From JAVHLK01 sp043806215 (GTDB taxonomy: Bacteria > Desulfobacterota > Desulfomonilia > Desulfomonilales > Desulfomonilaceae), in the NCBI GenBank assembly GCA_043806215.1, contig JAZDHD010000395.1, forward strand, positions 1 to 51,443: a stretch of DNA of 51,443 nt, read 5' to 3'. The notes beneath the pieces were generated by a model that saw nothing but the letters and a program-made list of their open reading frames with translations, ran no database searches and had not been told where the DNA came from. Both the position numbers and the translations under genes were made by a program. Below are positions 16,234 through 24,085 of this stretch, piece after piece (the stretch's first letter is position 1; each line of letters begins with the position of its first letter).

Positions 16234-17160
16234 ATGGCAGGCATCAAGTCGTTACGGAATTCTTGGGTTACTGCATGTCTTTTCTCACTGCTTCTTGCCG
16301 ACGGGGCCGTTGGGACCCCCACCGGCATTCTCACGGACGTGCAGGTGGCAAGAGATCAGAAGCGGATCATCGTAAGGCATGAGGGGGAGATCGGTAAGCA
16401 CGCCGCCTTTGTGATCGAACAGCCTCATCGTCTGGTAATTGATTTCTCCGGCACTTCACTGGGAAAGGCGCCTCGAAAGATCAACGTAAACGGCAACGGG
16501 ATCCGGGAGATCCGATTGGGCCAAACGCCGTCTCGGGCCCGCGTGGTAATGGATTTCGGTTCAAATCCGGTTCCTGCTTTCAGGATTAAGCGCATGGACG
16601 GCGCCGTCCTCGTTACGCTGGGCGACAGTGTAAATCCGCAGAGTGTACAAGATCCCGAAGGACCGGCCGTGGGGCCCCGTAAGGCCGCGGCGTTGGAAGA
16701 AAGAGAGTCTGCGGACGGGCCGCCCCGGAATCCGAAATCGTCGCTTTCGGTGAAACAGGCGGGGGTTGAGGACCAACTGGTGTACGTCGAGTTGGTGGAC
16801 AAGAACATGAGTGGAAAGACCTACCGTCTCGTGGTGGATTGCAGCCTCCGGGATCTCGTCGTACGGCACGCCTCGCTCAGCGATGATGCAGGCACATTGA
16901 AAAGATTCGAGACGGTACGGAGTTCCGCGAAGAAGAGAGCCTTGCAGGAGGATCCCGGTGCCGGCAAAGCAGTGAAACGCAGAGGAGACGGCGATAAGGG
17001 GGAGGCTCGTGCCAAGTTTCCGTGGGGGAAGCCCGTGGTTAGGGCGAAGTTCCATTGGGGACGGCCCGTGGTCAGGGTCCGCAAACCGGAAGACGACAAA
17101 GTGCGTGGACCGTTCAAACTGGAAGATCTCAAGCTCAAAGTCCGAAAGCAAGACACCTAG
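16234..17160 (+). CDS. Exported AMIN-domain protein with C-terminal WG repeats
   Basis: A 308-residue protein. The N-terminal signal (MAGIKSLRNSWVTACLFSLL..) precedes an AMIN domain at about 32-125 (ILTDVQVARDQKRIIVRHEG, PHRLVIDFSGT, RVVMDFG), a beta-sandwich that targets proteins to peptidoglycan or secretin assemblies. A second, shorter stretch of the same type, YVELVDKNMSGKTYRLVVDC, is at about 188-210. The basic C-terminus contains two tandem copies of AKF-x-WG-x-PVVR (AKFPWGKPVVR, AKFHWGRPVVR). GAGGA lies 6 nt before the ATG. No PilQ or amidase catalytic domain is attached. It may organise envelope structures; type IV pilus involvement is possible because pilT is nearby, but this is inference. 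Confidence 0.75.
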   Translation: MAGIKSLRNSWVTACLFSLLLADGAVGTPTGILTDVQVARDQKRIIVRHEGEIGKHAAFVIEQPHRLVIDFSGTSLGKAPRKINVNGNGIREIRLGQTPSRARVVMDFGSNPVPAFRIKRMDGAVLVTLGDSVNPQSVQDPEGPAVGPRKAAALEERESADGPPRNPKSSLSVKQAGVEDQLVYVELVDKNMSGKTYRLVVDCSLRDLVVRHASLSDDAGTLKRFETVRSSAKKRALQEDPGAGKAVKRRGDGDKGEARAKFPWGKPVVRAKFHWGRPVVRVRKPEDDKVRGPFKLEDLKLKVRKQDT

Positions 17161-17445
17161 CCGATATTCTCCGTGCGGACCGCAAGCGTGCCGTAAACCG
17201 GTTGTTGCCGGTCCGTTCATTGACGGAACAAATCCCCATCCGTCCGGCCCTGTTTTCATTGACGATCAGACGTATCTCCTGTAATTATGGATTGCCGGTT
17301 GAACCTATCCCTGATGTGACAAGTTGCGGCAGAGGCGACCTCTGGTTCGGAGGAACCGGGGGGCTACAAATACCCATGCCCGGAGCTCCCCCCTCCCAGT
17401 CTCAGGCGGATGGGGCGACACGCTGCCGGGAGTAAGGATTCCGTC

Positions 17446-19194
17446 ATGAAGCGAGTTTCATTCTTTCTACTGTCGTCTATTCTTTTCTTGGGGTTGATGA
17501 ACGTTACATGCTCGGCTCAGAGCGCATCCGGTAATGCCGGTGTTCTGATCATTCAGGGCAAGGTTGAGGATGCAACCGAGAACGCCCTCGGAGAGGCCGA
17601 GATCAAGACCTTCTTCGACGGGAAACCGTACTTGCAGGAACAGTCCGAGGGACGGAAGAAAGGTCATGTCCGTCACCACACGGGAAACAACGGTCTTTTC
17701 ATGGTCCGGATCAATGCCCCCCCGGACAAGATCAAGGACGGAAAGTGGGCCGTGCAGGTCTCCAAACCGAGTTTCAAGACCGGCAAGCTCGTTCCCGTCG
17801 TAAACATCAGCGACAAAGGAACCGACACAAAGGGGATTAAGGAATTCACGGCACAAGTGGACGTGACTCTGCAGCGGTTCCAGGGAACCGCCTTCTGGTT
17901 GGCCTTGGCGGTGCTTGTCGGAGTCTACGTGCTTATTTCTCTGGAGCTGGTTCACCGGACCCTTGCCGCGCTGCTCGGGGCCGCTTTGATACTCGCCATC
18001 ACACACACTTTCGGGCACTTCGACGAATCCTTCCAAATCCTCACATTCGAACAAGCTTTGGTACTCGTGGACTGGAACGTCATATTCCTCCTGATGGGCA
18101 TGATGGTCATCGTCGGTGTTCTGAAAGAGTCCGGGGTGTTCCAGTGGATGGCGTACAAATCCTTCCAAATCACCGGAGGCCGAGTGTTCCTGCTGGCTGC
18201 CGTGCTCTGCGCGGTAACGGCGTTTCTCAGTGCGTTCCTGGACAACGTCACCACGATGCTCCTGCTTACTCCGGTAACAATCGAGTTAGCCCTGGTTCTG
18301 GGCATCTCCCCCTTCGCGTTCCTCTTGCCGGAAATCATGGCCTCCAACTTCGGAGGAACCGCGACGCTCATCGGCGATCCCCCCAACATCATGATCGGCT
18401 CCTATGCCGGGCTCACGTTCAACGACTTCGTAATTCACCTTACTCCGGTGGTGGTGGTCACCATGGCGGCGCAGATCATCTACACCAAATGGTACTATGG
18501 ACGTGACTACAAGTTGGCCGCGGTGGAAGATGTCGAAGGAACCATCGCGTTTCTCCAAGAGAAATATCAGATCACTCAACCGAGGATTCTCTATATAGGC
18601 GGCACAGTACTGCTGGGCGTGATCGTTCTGTTCATGCTGCACGGGATGTTTCATATGGAGGTGAGTGTTGCGGCCCTCTTGGGATCTGCGATCATCCTTG
18701 TTCTCAATCGGTCGGACATAGTCCACGTGCTGGAGCACGACGTGGAATGGCCCTCACTGGTCTTTTTCATCATGCTCTTCGTCATTGTGGGCGCGGCGGA
18801 AGAAACGGGTATCCTTCAATTCGTCGCAGACTGGATACTCAAGGTATGTGCAGGAAATCTCGTGGTCGCGATCGTGCTCATTTTGTGGACTTCCGCGATC
18901 CTCTCCGCAATTGTGGACAATATCCCCTTTACGGCCACCATGCTTCCGGTGGTGGCGCTCATGACCAAGACCATTCCGGGTGCGGAATCCGGGGTGCTCT
19001 GGTGGGCCCTGGCGCTGGGAGCCTGCTATGGCGGAAACGGTACGATTATCGGAGCGTCGGCCAACGTCATCACCACGGGAATCGCCGAGAAGGCCGGGCA
19101 TAAGATCAGTTTCTTCGAGTTCTTGAAGCATGGCGCCCCCATCACCTTGATTGGACTTGTGATAGCCACCGTGTTTATACTGGTCTTCTTTTGA
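17446..19194 (+). CDS. ArsB/NhaD-type ion permease with N-terminal periplasmic domain
   Basis: A 582-residue membrane protein of the ion transporter superfamily. ATG 17446 follows AAGGA. A signal peptide (1-24) precedes a beta-rich domain of about 120 residues (GKVEDATENALGEAEIKTFF, carboxypeptidase-regulatory/Ig-like). About 11-12 membrane helices follow from residue 150. The two inverted-repeat signature loops are FGGTATLIGDPPN and GGNGTIIGASANVITTGIA; the first matches NhaD/ArsB/P-protein relatives. The substrate could be Na+/H+, arsenite or an organic or inorganic anion; the sequence does not decide. The extra periplasmic domain is unusual for this family. Confidence 0.8.
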   Translation: MKRVSFFLLSSILFLGLMNVTCSAQSASGNAGVLIIQGKVEDATENALGEAEIKTFFDGKPYLQEQSEGRKKGHVRHHTGNNGLFMVRINAPPDKIKDGKWAVQVSKPSFKTGKLVPVVNISDKGTDTKGIKEFTAQVDVTLQRFQGTAFWLALAVLVGVYVLISLELVHRTLAALLGAALILAITHTFGHFDESFQILTFEQALVLVDWNVIFLLMGMMVIVGVLKESGVFQWMAYKSFQITGGRVFLLAAVLCAVTAFLSAFLDNVTTMLLLTPVTIELALVLGISPFAFLLPEIMASNFGGTATLIGDPPNIMIGSYAGLTFNDFVIHLTPVVVVTMAAQIIYTKWYYGRDYKLAAVEDVEGTIAFLQEKYQITQPRILYIGGTVLLGVIVLFMLHGMFHMEVSVAALLGSAIILVLNRSDIVHVLEHDVEWPSLVFFIMLFVIVGAAEETGILQFVADWILKVCAGNLVVAIVLILWTSAILSAIVDNIPFTATMLPVVALMTKTIPGAESGVLWWALALGACYGGNGTIIGASANVITTGIAEKAGHKISFFEFLKHGAPITLIGLVIATVFILVFF

Positions 19195-19367
19195 GTGCTC
19201 CAATGCCGTAGAAGTATGGATCCAAGCTTGCGGAGTGTGTCGCGTCGCCTTGCAGCGATCCTTGTGCACTGAAAATGGACGAGACGGTCCGAAACGCCCC
19301 GACGCTCCGCACCCGTCGGCGTGGGTGCCGATTGCGGTTTCTGCCGCACTCTTTATGGGAGGAATGG

Positions 19368-20561
19368 ATGAAATACCCGGACATAGGATTCGAGCCGTTT
19401 TTTTCCTGGATGAACAGGCCCCGGATACTCTACTCCCCCGGCCTACGCAGCGAGATAGGTTTTGAACTGGGGCAAATGGGGGCATCCAGGGTGGCCGTCT
19501 TCACCGACCGAGGAGTGAGGGATGCCGGCGTGACCGATCTGGTCGCGGAAGCCGTCAGGAACTCGGACCTGGAACTGGTGGGCATATTCGACGACATCCT
19601 GCAGGACGCGAGGATCGATAACATTAACCGGGGGGCCGAGTTCTACCGATCCAAGGCAGCGGATTCCATGGTGGCGGTGGGAGGCGGCAGCGTGATGGAC
19701 GCAGCCAAGTCCGTCAATATCCTGATAGGCGAGGGGGCGGACGACTTCCGGCCTTTCGCGGAGCAAGGGGCTCTGTGGGAGGGTGCGAAGCCTCTACCGC
19801 CCCATGTGGTGTTTCCCACAACCGCGGGCACGGGCAGTGAGGTCACCAACGCCATTGTCGTCCTGGATACTGAAGCCAAGGTGAAGCATCAGGTGACCCA
19901 TCCGTTTAACGCGGACATAGCCATGCTCGATCCGGAACTTACGGTCAGGCTTCCCTCCAAGATTACGGCATTCACGGGGATGGACGCGCTTACCCATGCC
20001 ATAGAAGGAGTGACATCTACGGGAGCACAGCCGATTTCCGACGCGCTGGGCCTGCACGCAATCAGATTGATCATGAAATACCTTCCCAGGGCGGTTGACG
20101 AGCCGGAAGACATTGAGGCAAGGGGGAACATGCTTATTGCGAGCACACTGGCGGGTATGTGTTTCGGCAATAGTATGACCGGCGCGGTTCACGCTGCCGC
20201 CCATGCACTTGGGGCACATTATGGAGTGCCGCACGGCATGGCCAACGCGATCATGCTTCCGGTGGTGATGGAGTTCAACGTCGCGGAAGTCCCGGATCGT
20301 TACGTGTTGGCGGCCGATGCCATGGGCGTCGAAGTGACCGGTATGAGCCCTGAACAGGCGGCTCGACTCGCGGTGGAGGCGGTGAAGGATTTGAAGAGGA
20401 GGATCGGCCTCGCCGAAACTCTCGAACAATGGGGTGTCCCGGACGACCGGGAAAGGCTTATGGAAACCGTGGAACTCGCAGCCGGAGACTCTCAAATCGG
20501 TTACAACCCGAGGTACGTGGAAGAGGAGGATCTCCTGAACTTCTTCCTCAAGGCACGTTGA
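19368..20561 (+). CDS. Iron-containing alcohol dehydrogenase
   Basis: A 397-residue group III alcohol dehydrogenase. ATG 19368 is chosen because GGGAGGA precedes it and homologues start near here. The nucleotide loop GGGSVMDAAK (105-114) and PTTAGTGSEVT are canonical. The metal ligands appear as Asp206, His210, His275 and His289 in GMDALTHAIE and GAVHAAAHALGAHYGVPHG. It reduces aldehydes or oxidises alcohols with NAD(P). It is the first gene of a four-gene run with SCP2-like, AOR and RidA-like genes, which suggests joint handling of an aldehyde/alcohol/acid set. Confidence 0.93.
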   Translation: MKYPDIGFEPFFSWMNRPRILYSPGLRSEIGFELGQMGASRVAVFTDRGVRDAGVTDLVAEAVRNSDLELVGIFDDILQDARIDNINRGAEFYRSKAADSMVAVGGGSVMDAAKSVNILIGEGADDFRPFAEQGALWEGAKPLPPHVVFPTTAGTGSEVTNAIVVLDTEAKVKHQVTHPFNADIAMLDPELTVRLPSKITAFTGMDALTHAIEGVTSTGAQPISDALGLHAIRLIMKYLPRAVDEPEDIEARGNMLIASTLAGMCFGNSMTGAVHAAAHALGAHYGVPHGMANAIMLPVVMEFNVAEVPDRYVLAADAMGVEVTGMSPEQAARLAVEAVKDLKRRIGLAETLEQWGVPDDRERLMETVELAAGDSQIGYNPRYVEEEDLLNFFLKAR

Positions 20562-20641
20562 GAGAAGGAACCGGCAGTTCACCGGGACAGGTTCGGCATA
20601 ACGGAATTTCGATTGGGAAAACGATTACGGAAGGAGACATG

Positions 20642-21061
20642 ATGGAATTCTGGAACGATCAACATGAACCCATAAAGGCCTTCTTGGCGCTTTTCGAAGA
20701 GGCTTCCAACGATGCGGAGCTTTCTGTCGGATTGCAGAAGGTCAACCAACTGATATGGTTTGACTATACAGAGGACGGACCCGACTGTTCCTTTCATGTC
20801 GACTGCCGGGACGGAAAGCTTCTGATGGGCCAAGGCAAACCCGATGGAGACCCTGATCTTGTGATGAGCCTATCGGCTGATGATGCGCATCGGTCATGGT
20901 CGAACAAACTCAACCCGGTGATGGCGATTACCCGTAGGAAGATCAGAGTGAAAGGCTCGGCCACGGGTCTTCTGAAACTGGCCCCCAAATTGAAGAAAGT
21001 GGCGGCAATCTATACCAAGGTTCTGAAAGACTTGGGATGGGAAGATAAGATCCTCAAGTAA
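20642..21061 (+). CDS. SCP2-like sterol/lipid carrier domain protein
   Basis: A 139-residue protein made of a single SCP2-type domain: SFHVDCRDGKLLMGQGKPDGDPDLVMSLS followed by AITRRKIRVKGSATGLLKLAPKL, the usual strand-helix pattern. AAGGAG lies 5 nt before ATG 20642; the adjacent ATG at 20639 is also possible. SCP2 domains bind long-chain acyl or sterol-like ligands in a hydrophobic tunnel. Between an alcohol dehydrogenase and an AOR it may present a hydrophobic aldehyde or acyl substrate. That is inference from position. Confidence 0.8.
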   Translation: MEFWNDQHEPIKAFLALFEEASNDAELSVGLQKVNQLIWFDYTEDGPDCSFHVDCRDGKLLMGQGKPDGDPDLVMSLSADDAHRSWSNKLNPVMAITRRKIRVKGSATGLLKLAPKLKKVAAIYTKVLKDLGWEDKILK

Positions 21062-21177
21062 TGAGACGTAGGTGCCGGGCGTGACGACACGGATCCGGGC
21101 AGGATTACCCGTAAAGAACTCGGTCGCGGTAGTGGGAACGCTCATGAGCACCTGTTTCCACTGGAGGTGCAGAGACC

Positions 21178-23049
21178 ATGTGGGGCAACACGGGAAAGAT
21201 TATCGACGTGGACCTCTCGCAGGGGCGCTCGGAGATTACCGAGCTACCGGAAGAACTCTACCGCACGTATATCGGAGGCAGCGGGCTGGCCGCGAGAGTA
21301 TTCCTGGACCGGGGCGGTCTTGCAGCAGACCCTCTGTCTCCGGCAGCCATGCTCATCTTCATGAACGGACCCTTTGCGGGGCTGAAGCTCTCGGGTGCCA
21401 GCAGGAACTCGGTTGCCGGTTGCTCCCCGCTCACCGGACATTGGGGTGATTCTTCATGCGGCGGACATTTTGCTCCGGAACTCAGGTACTGCGGTTTTGA
21501 CGGGATTATCGTGACGGGAGCCGCTAAAGTCCCTTCGATGCTGCTGGTGGAAGGTGACGAGATATCCCTGCCGGACGCCTCCGAGTATTGGGGCAAGGGC
21601 ATAGAAGAGGTGAACCGGGCCATAAAGGAAAGGTTCGGCAAGGGATACCGTACGCTCATCATAGGTCCCGCGGGTGAGAAGCAGGTCAAATTCGCGTGCA
21701 TGCTCAACGAGTTCCATCATGCGTTCGGAAGGGCCGGGTTCGGAGCCGTGATGGGTTCCAAGAACCTCAAGGCAATTGTGGTGAGGGCGAAAAAGCGTGA
21801 GATGACCTTGGCCGATCCCGGGAGTTACGCTGTGCTGAGAAAGGAACTCAGCGCCAAAATCCGGGAAGCCGTGGCCTCTCAAGTGATTCATGAGAACGGG
21901 ACCGCAGCCAACCTCGAGGGCGGGGCGTACGCGGGGGATGTTCCCATCAGGAATTTCACCTCCAACTTCTGGGAGGAGATGGCGGAACCCCTGACGGGCA
22001 GCACACTCACTGAGCAGTACCTCACCAACAGGGGGGCCTGCGCGTTCTGCGAAATAGCGTGCAAACGAGTTGTGGAGGTGAAGGAGGGGCCGTTCGCCAT
22101 ACCCAAGGGTCCGGGGCCGGAGTACGAAACCATCGCGGCCTTCGGGTCGCTGTTGGGGTCCATGGATCTTGCCGGCACGTGCAAGGCGGGACGGGTCTGC
22201 AATGACCTCGGCATGGATACCATTTCTTCGGGCGGCTCCATTGCATGGGCCATGGAGGCATTTGAGAAAGGTCATCTCACACGGGAGGACACGGGAGGGA
22301 TCGACCTGAGATGGGGCGACATGGAGACCGTGGTCAACACGCTGTTGCCCATGATCGCCTACCGGCAGGGGCCTCTTGGCGATCTCCTTGCGGACGGCAG
22401 CGTGTCCGCCGCGCGGAGAATCGGTAAGCAGTCCATTGACTATACTACCCACTCGAAGGGGCTTGAAGCTCCTTTGCACGACCCGCGGGGCGGGGGACAC
22501 GGCCTGGCCTTGACCTATTCCATGAGCGCACGCGGGGCATGCCACACAGCGGACCCAATGCTCTTTGTCGAGATGGGCGCTTGCTGGTATCCGGAGATCG
22601 GATTGGAGTACGAACTGGAGCCCATGACCGAGGACAACAAGGCGGAGTCCGCGGTGATATCCGTCACACTGGGAGCAATCGAGAACAGCGCGTGCTGGTG
22701 CCAATTCGCGGACAGGGAGATCACCATCCCGGAGTGGGTGGACCTGTTCAATTCCGTCGCGGGCTACAATTGGGACATCGACGAGATGATGAGGGCCGGA
22801 CGAAGAGTGTTCCACCTGAAGCGGCTCATTAACCGCTTGTACGGTTTGACCGCGGCCGACGACACCCTGACGCCCCGATTACTGGAACCGGCCCGTGACG
22901 GTGAGCCCCAAGGCATCGAGATCAACTTCCAGGTCATGAAAGAGAGATTCTACGAACTCATGGGTATTGATCCGGTTGAAGGCGTAGCCTCCAGAGAGAC
23001 ATTGGAAAGGTTGGGCATGGCGGACGACGCGGCCCGGCTCTGGAAGTGA
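21178..23049 (+). CDS. Tungsten-type aldehyde:ferredoxin oxidoreductase (AOR family)
   Basis: A 623-residue AOR-family enzyme. The pterin-binding N-terminal domain starts WGNTGKIIDVDLSQG. The [4Fe-4S] ligands are Cys288, Cys291 and Cys295 in CAFCEIACK plus Cys508 (SACWCQF). The first three have the same numbering as in the Pyrococcus enzyme, as I recall it. The GP-x-YET (GPGPEYETIAAFG) and DPRGGGHGLALTYS motifs of the cofactor domain are intact. AOR oxidises aldehydes to acids with ferredoxin, or runs in reverse with low-potential electrons, using a tungsto-bis-pterin. The iron alcohol dehydrogenase upstream could pair with it to connect acid, aldehyde and alcohol. GGAGGT precedes the ATG. 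Confidence 0.95.
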   Translation: MWGNTGKIIDVDLSQGRSEITELPEELYRTYIGGSGLAARVFLDRGGLAADPLSPAAMLIFMNGPFAGLKLSGASRNSVAGCSPLTGHWGDSSCGGHFAPELRYCGFDGIIVTGAAKVPSMLLVEGDEISLPDASEYWGKGIEEVNRAIKERFGKGYRTLIIGPAGEKQVKFACMLNEFHHAFGRAGFGAVMGSKNLKAIVVRAKKREMTLADPGSYAVLRKELSAKIREAVASQVIHENGTAANLEGGAYAGDVPIRNFTSNFWEEMAEPLTGSTLTEQYLTNRGACAFCEIACKRVVEVKEGPFAIPKGPGPEYETIAAFGSLLGSMDLAGTCKAGRVCNDLGMDTISSGGSIAWAMEAFEKGHLTREDTGGIDLRWGDMETVVNTLLPMIAYRQGPLGDLLADGSVSAARRIGKQSIDYTTHSKGLEAPLHDPRGGGHGLALTYSMSARGACHTADPMLFVEMGACWYPEIGLEYELEPMTEDNKAESAVISVTLGAIENSACWCQFADREITIPEWVDLFNSVAGYNWDIDEMMRAGRRVFHLKRLINRLYGLTAADDTLTPRLLEPARDGEPQGIEINFQVMKERFYELMGIDPVEGVASRETLERLGMADDAARLWK

Positions 23050-23168
23050 CGGGTGAGGACGAGTGGGAGGAATGACCAAAACGGTCTCCGCCTCACCCCC
23101 CATGATCCCGGATCGAGAAACGCGACAAGCCTCGTTGCTGTTGAGCGCAAGAGAAAGGAGTCTGAGGA

Positions 23169-23663
23169 ATGCCGTCGAATGGGAGGATTGAAGAGAAGCT
23201 CAAGGCATCCGGACTGGTGCTGCCTGAACCGCTGAAGATTCCGCCGGGCGTGAAGCTCCCATTCTCGTTTGTCCGCGTACGGGGCAATCGAGCGTACATA
23301 TCCGGTCATGGTCCCCTCAATCCGGACGGCTCCCTGGCCGGTCCGTTCGGCAAAGTCGGGACGGATGTGACCCTTGAGCAGGCGTATCAGGCCGCGCAGC
23401 TCACAGGGTTGTCCATACTGAGCAGTCTTAAGCGGGACTTGGGAGACCTGGACAGGATCCTGGCGTGGCTCCGCGTCTTTGGCATGGTCAATTCCGCATC
23501 TGGATTCAATCGACAGCCTCAGGTGATCAACGGCTTTTCCGACCTGATTCTCGAACTCTACGGACCGGAAAGAGGGCGGCACGCACGCTCGGCCGTTGGA
23601 ATGGCCGAACTGCCCTTCGACATGCCGGTGGAGATCGAGGCTGAAGTCGAGATTACGGAATAG
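23169..23663 (+). CDS. RidA/YjgF-family protein
   Basis: A 164-residue member of the Rid superfamily. It has the YISGHGPLNPDGS strand, the AYQAAQLTGLSILSSLKRDLGDLDRI helix and the C-terminal GRHARSAVGMAELPFDMPVEIEAEVEI, where the Arg contacting the substrate carboxylate in RidA corresponds to the RHARSAVG region. The N-terminus is about 30 residues longer than RidA, as in the larger Rid subgroups, so imine deaminase activity is not assured. AAAGGAG lies about 10 nt upstream. It is the last gene of the AOR operon and may remove reactive intermediates. Confidence 0.85.
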   Translation: MPSNGRIEEKLKASGLVLPEPLKIPPGVKLPFSFVRVRGNRAYISGHGPLNPDGSLAGPFGKVGTDVTLEQAYQAAQLTGLSILSSLKRDLGDLDRILAWLRVFGMVNSASGFNRQPQVINGFSDLILELYGPERGRHARSAVGMAELPFDMPVEIEAEVEITE

Positions 23664-23711
23664 GCCCGGGCTGCGACGAACAGAGACCGAGCCGGTCGTA
23701 CACCGTATTGG

Positions 23712-23941
23712 GGAAACCGCGCACTTGCTTAGTGTTCTATGGCGCAAATACGGTCGCACAAGCAGCACCGTCTTCCCGGCGTAGGCCGGGAACCAGTCTC
23801 TTCTTCCTGGACCCCGGCCTTCGCCGGGGAGACTGCGGGCGGACGCCCGCCCTTGAAGATGACGGGCACGGAGGCCCGTCCCACGAAACAGGTCTAAGGC
23901 TTCATGATAGTCCTTCGTAGCCCGGGCCTCCGTGCCCGGAT
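23712..23941. repeat. Dispersed GC-rich repeat cluster, left arm
   Basis: The gene-free stretch 23664-24085 holds several palindromic modules: ttcccggcgtaggccgggaa, a GCGGGCGG..CGCCCGC hairpin, and gacgggcacggaggcccgtc. Bases 23916-23941 are the exact inverse of 26466-26491 across 26 bp. GGAAACCGCGCACT at 23712-23725 recurs in direct orientation at 26686-26699. Confidence 0.75.
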
Positions 23942-24085
23942 CTTGTCCTTGCCGCAGCGAGACGAAAATGTGCCACCGTACTTCTGCCACGAAGCGCTTG
24001 GTGCTCCTGGGGGAAGCACATTGATCCCCGGGAGGATCTGCCCACGTGTGCGACTCGGGTAGAACGCACGAGATGGACATCATGT

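Noticed and set aside
21454..22815. 453-codon ORF antisense to the AOR gene
   Set aside because: It is a shadow of a GC-rich gene. The sense frame has all AOR motifs, and the antisense translation has no domain pattern or ribosome site.
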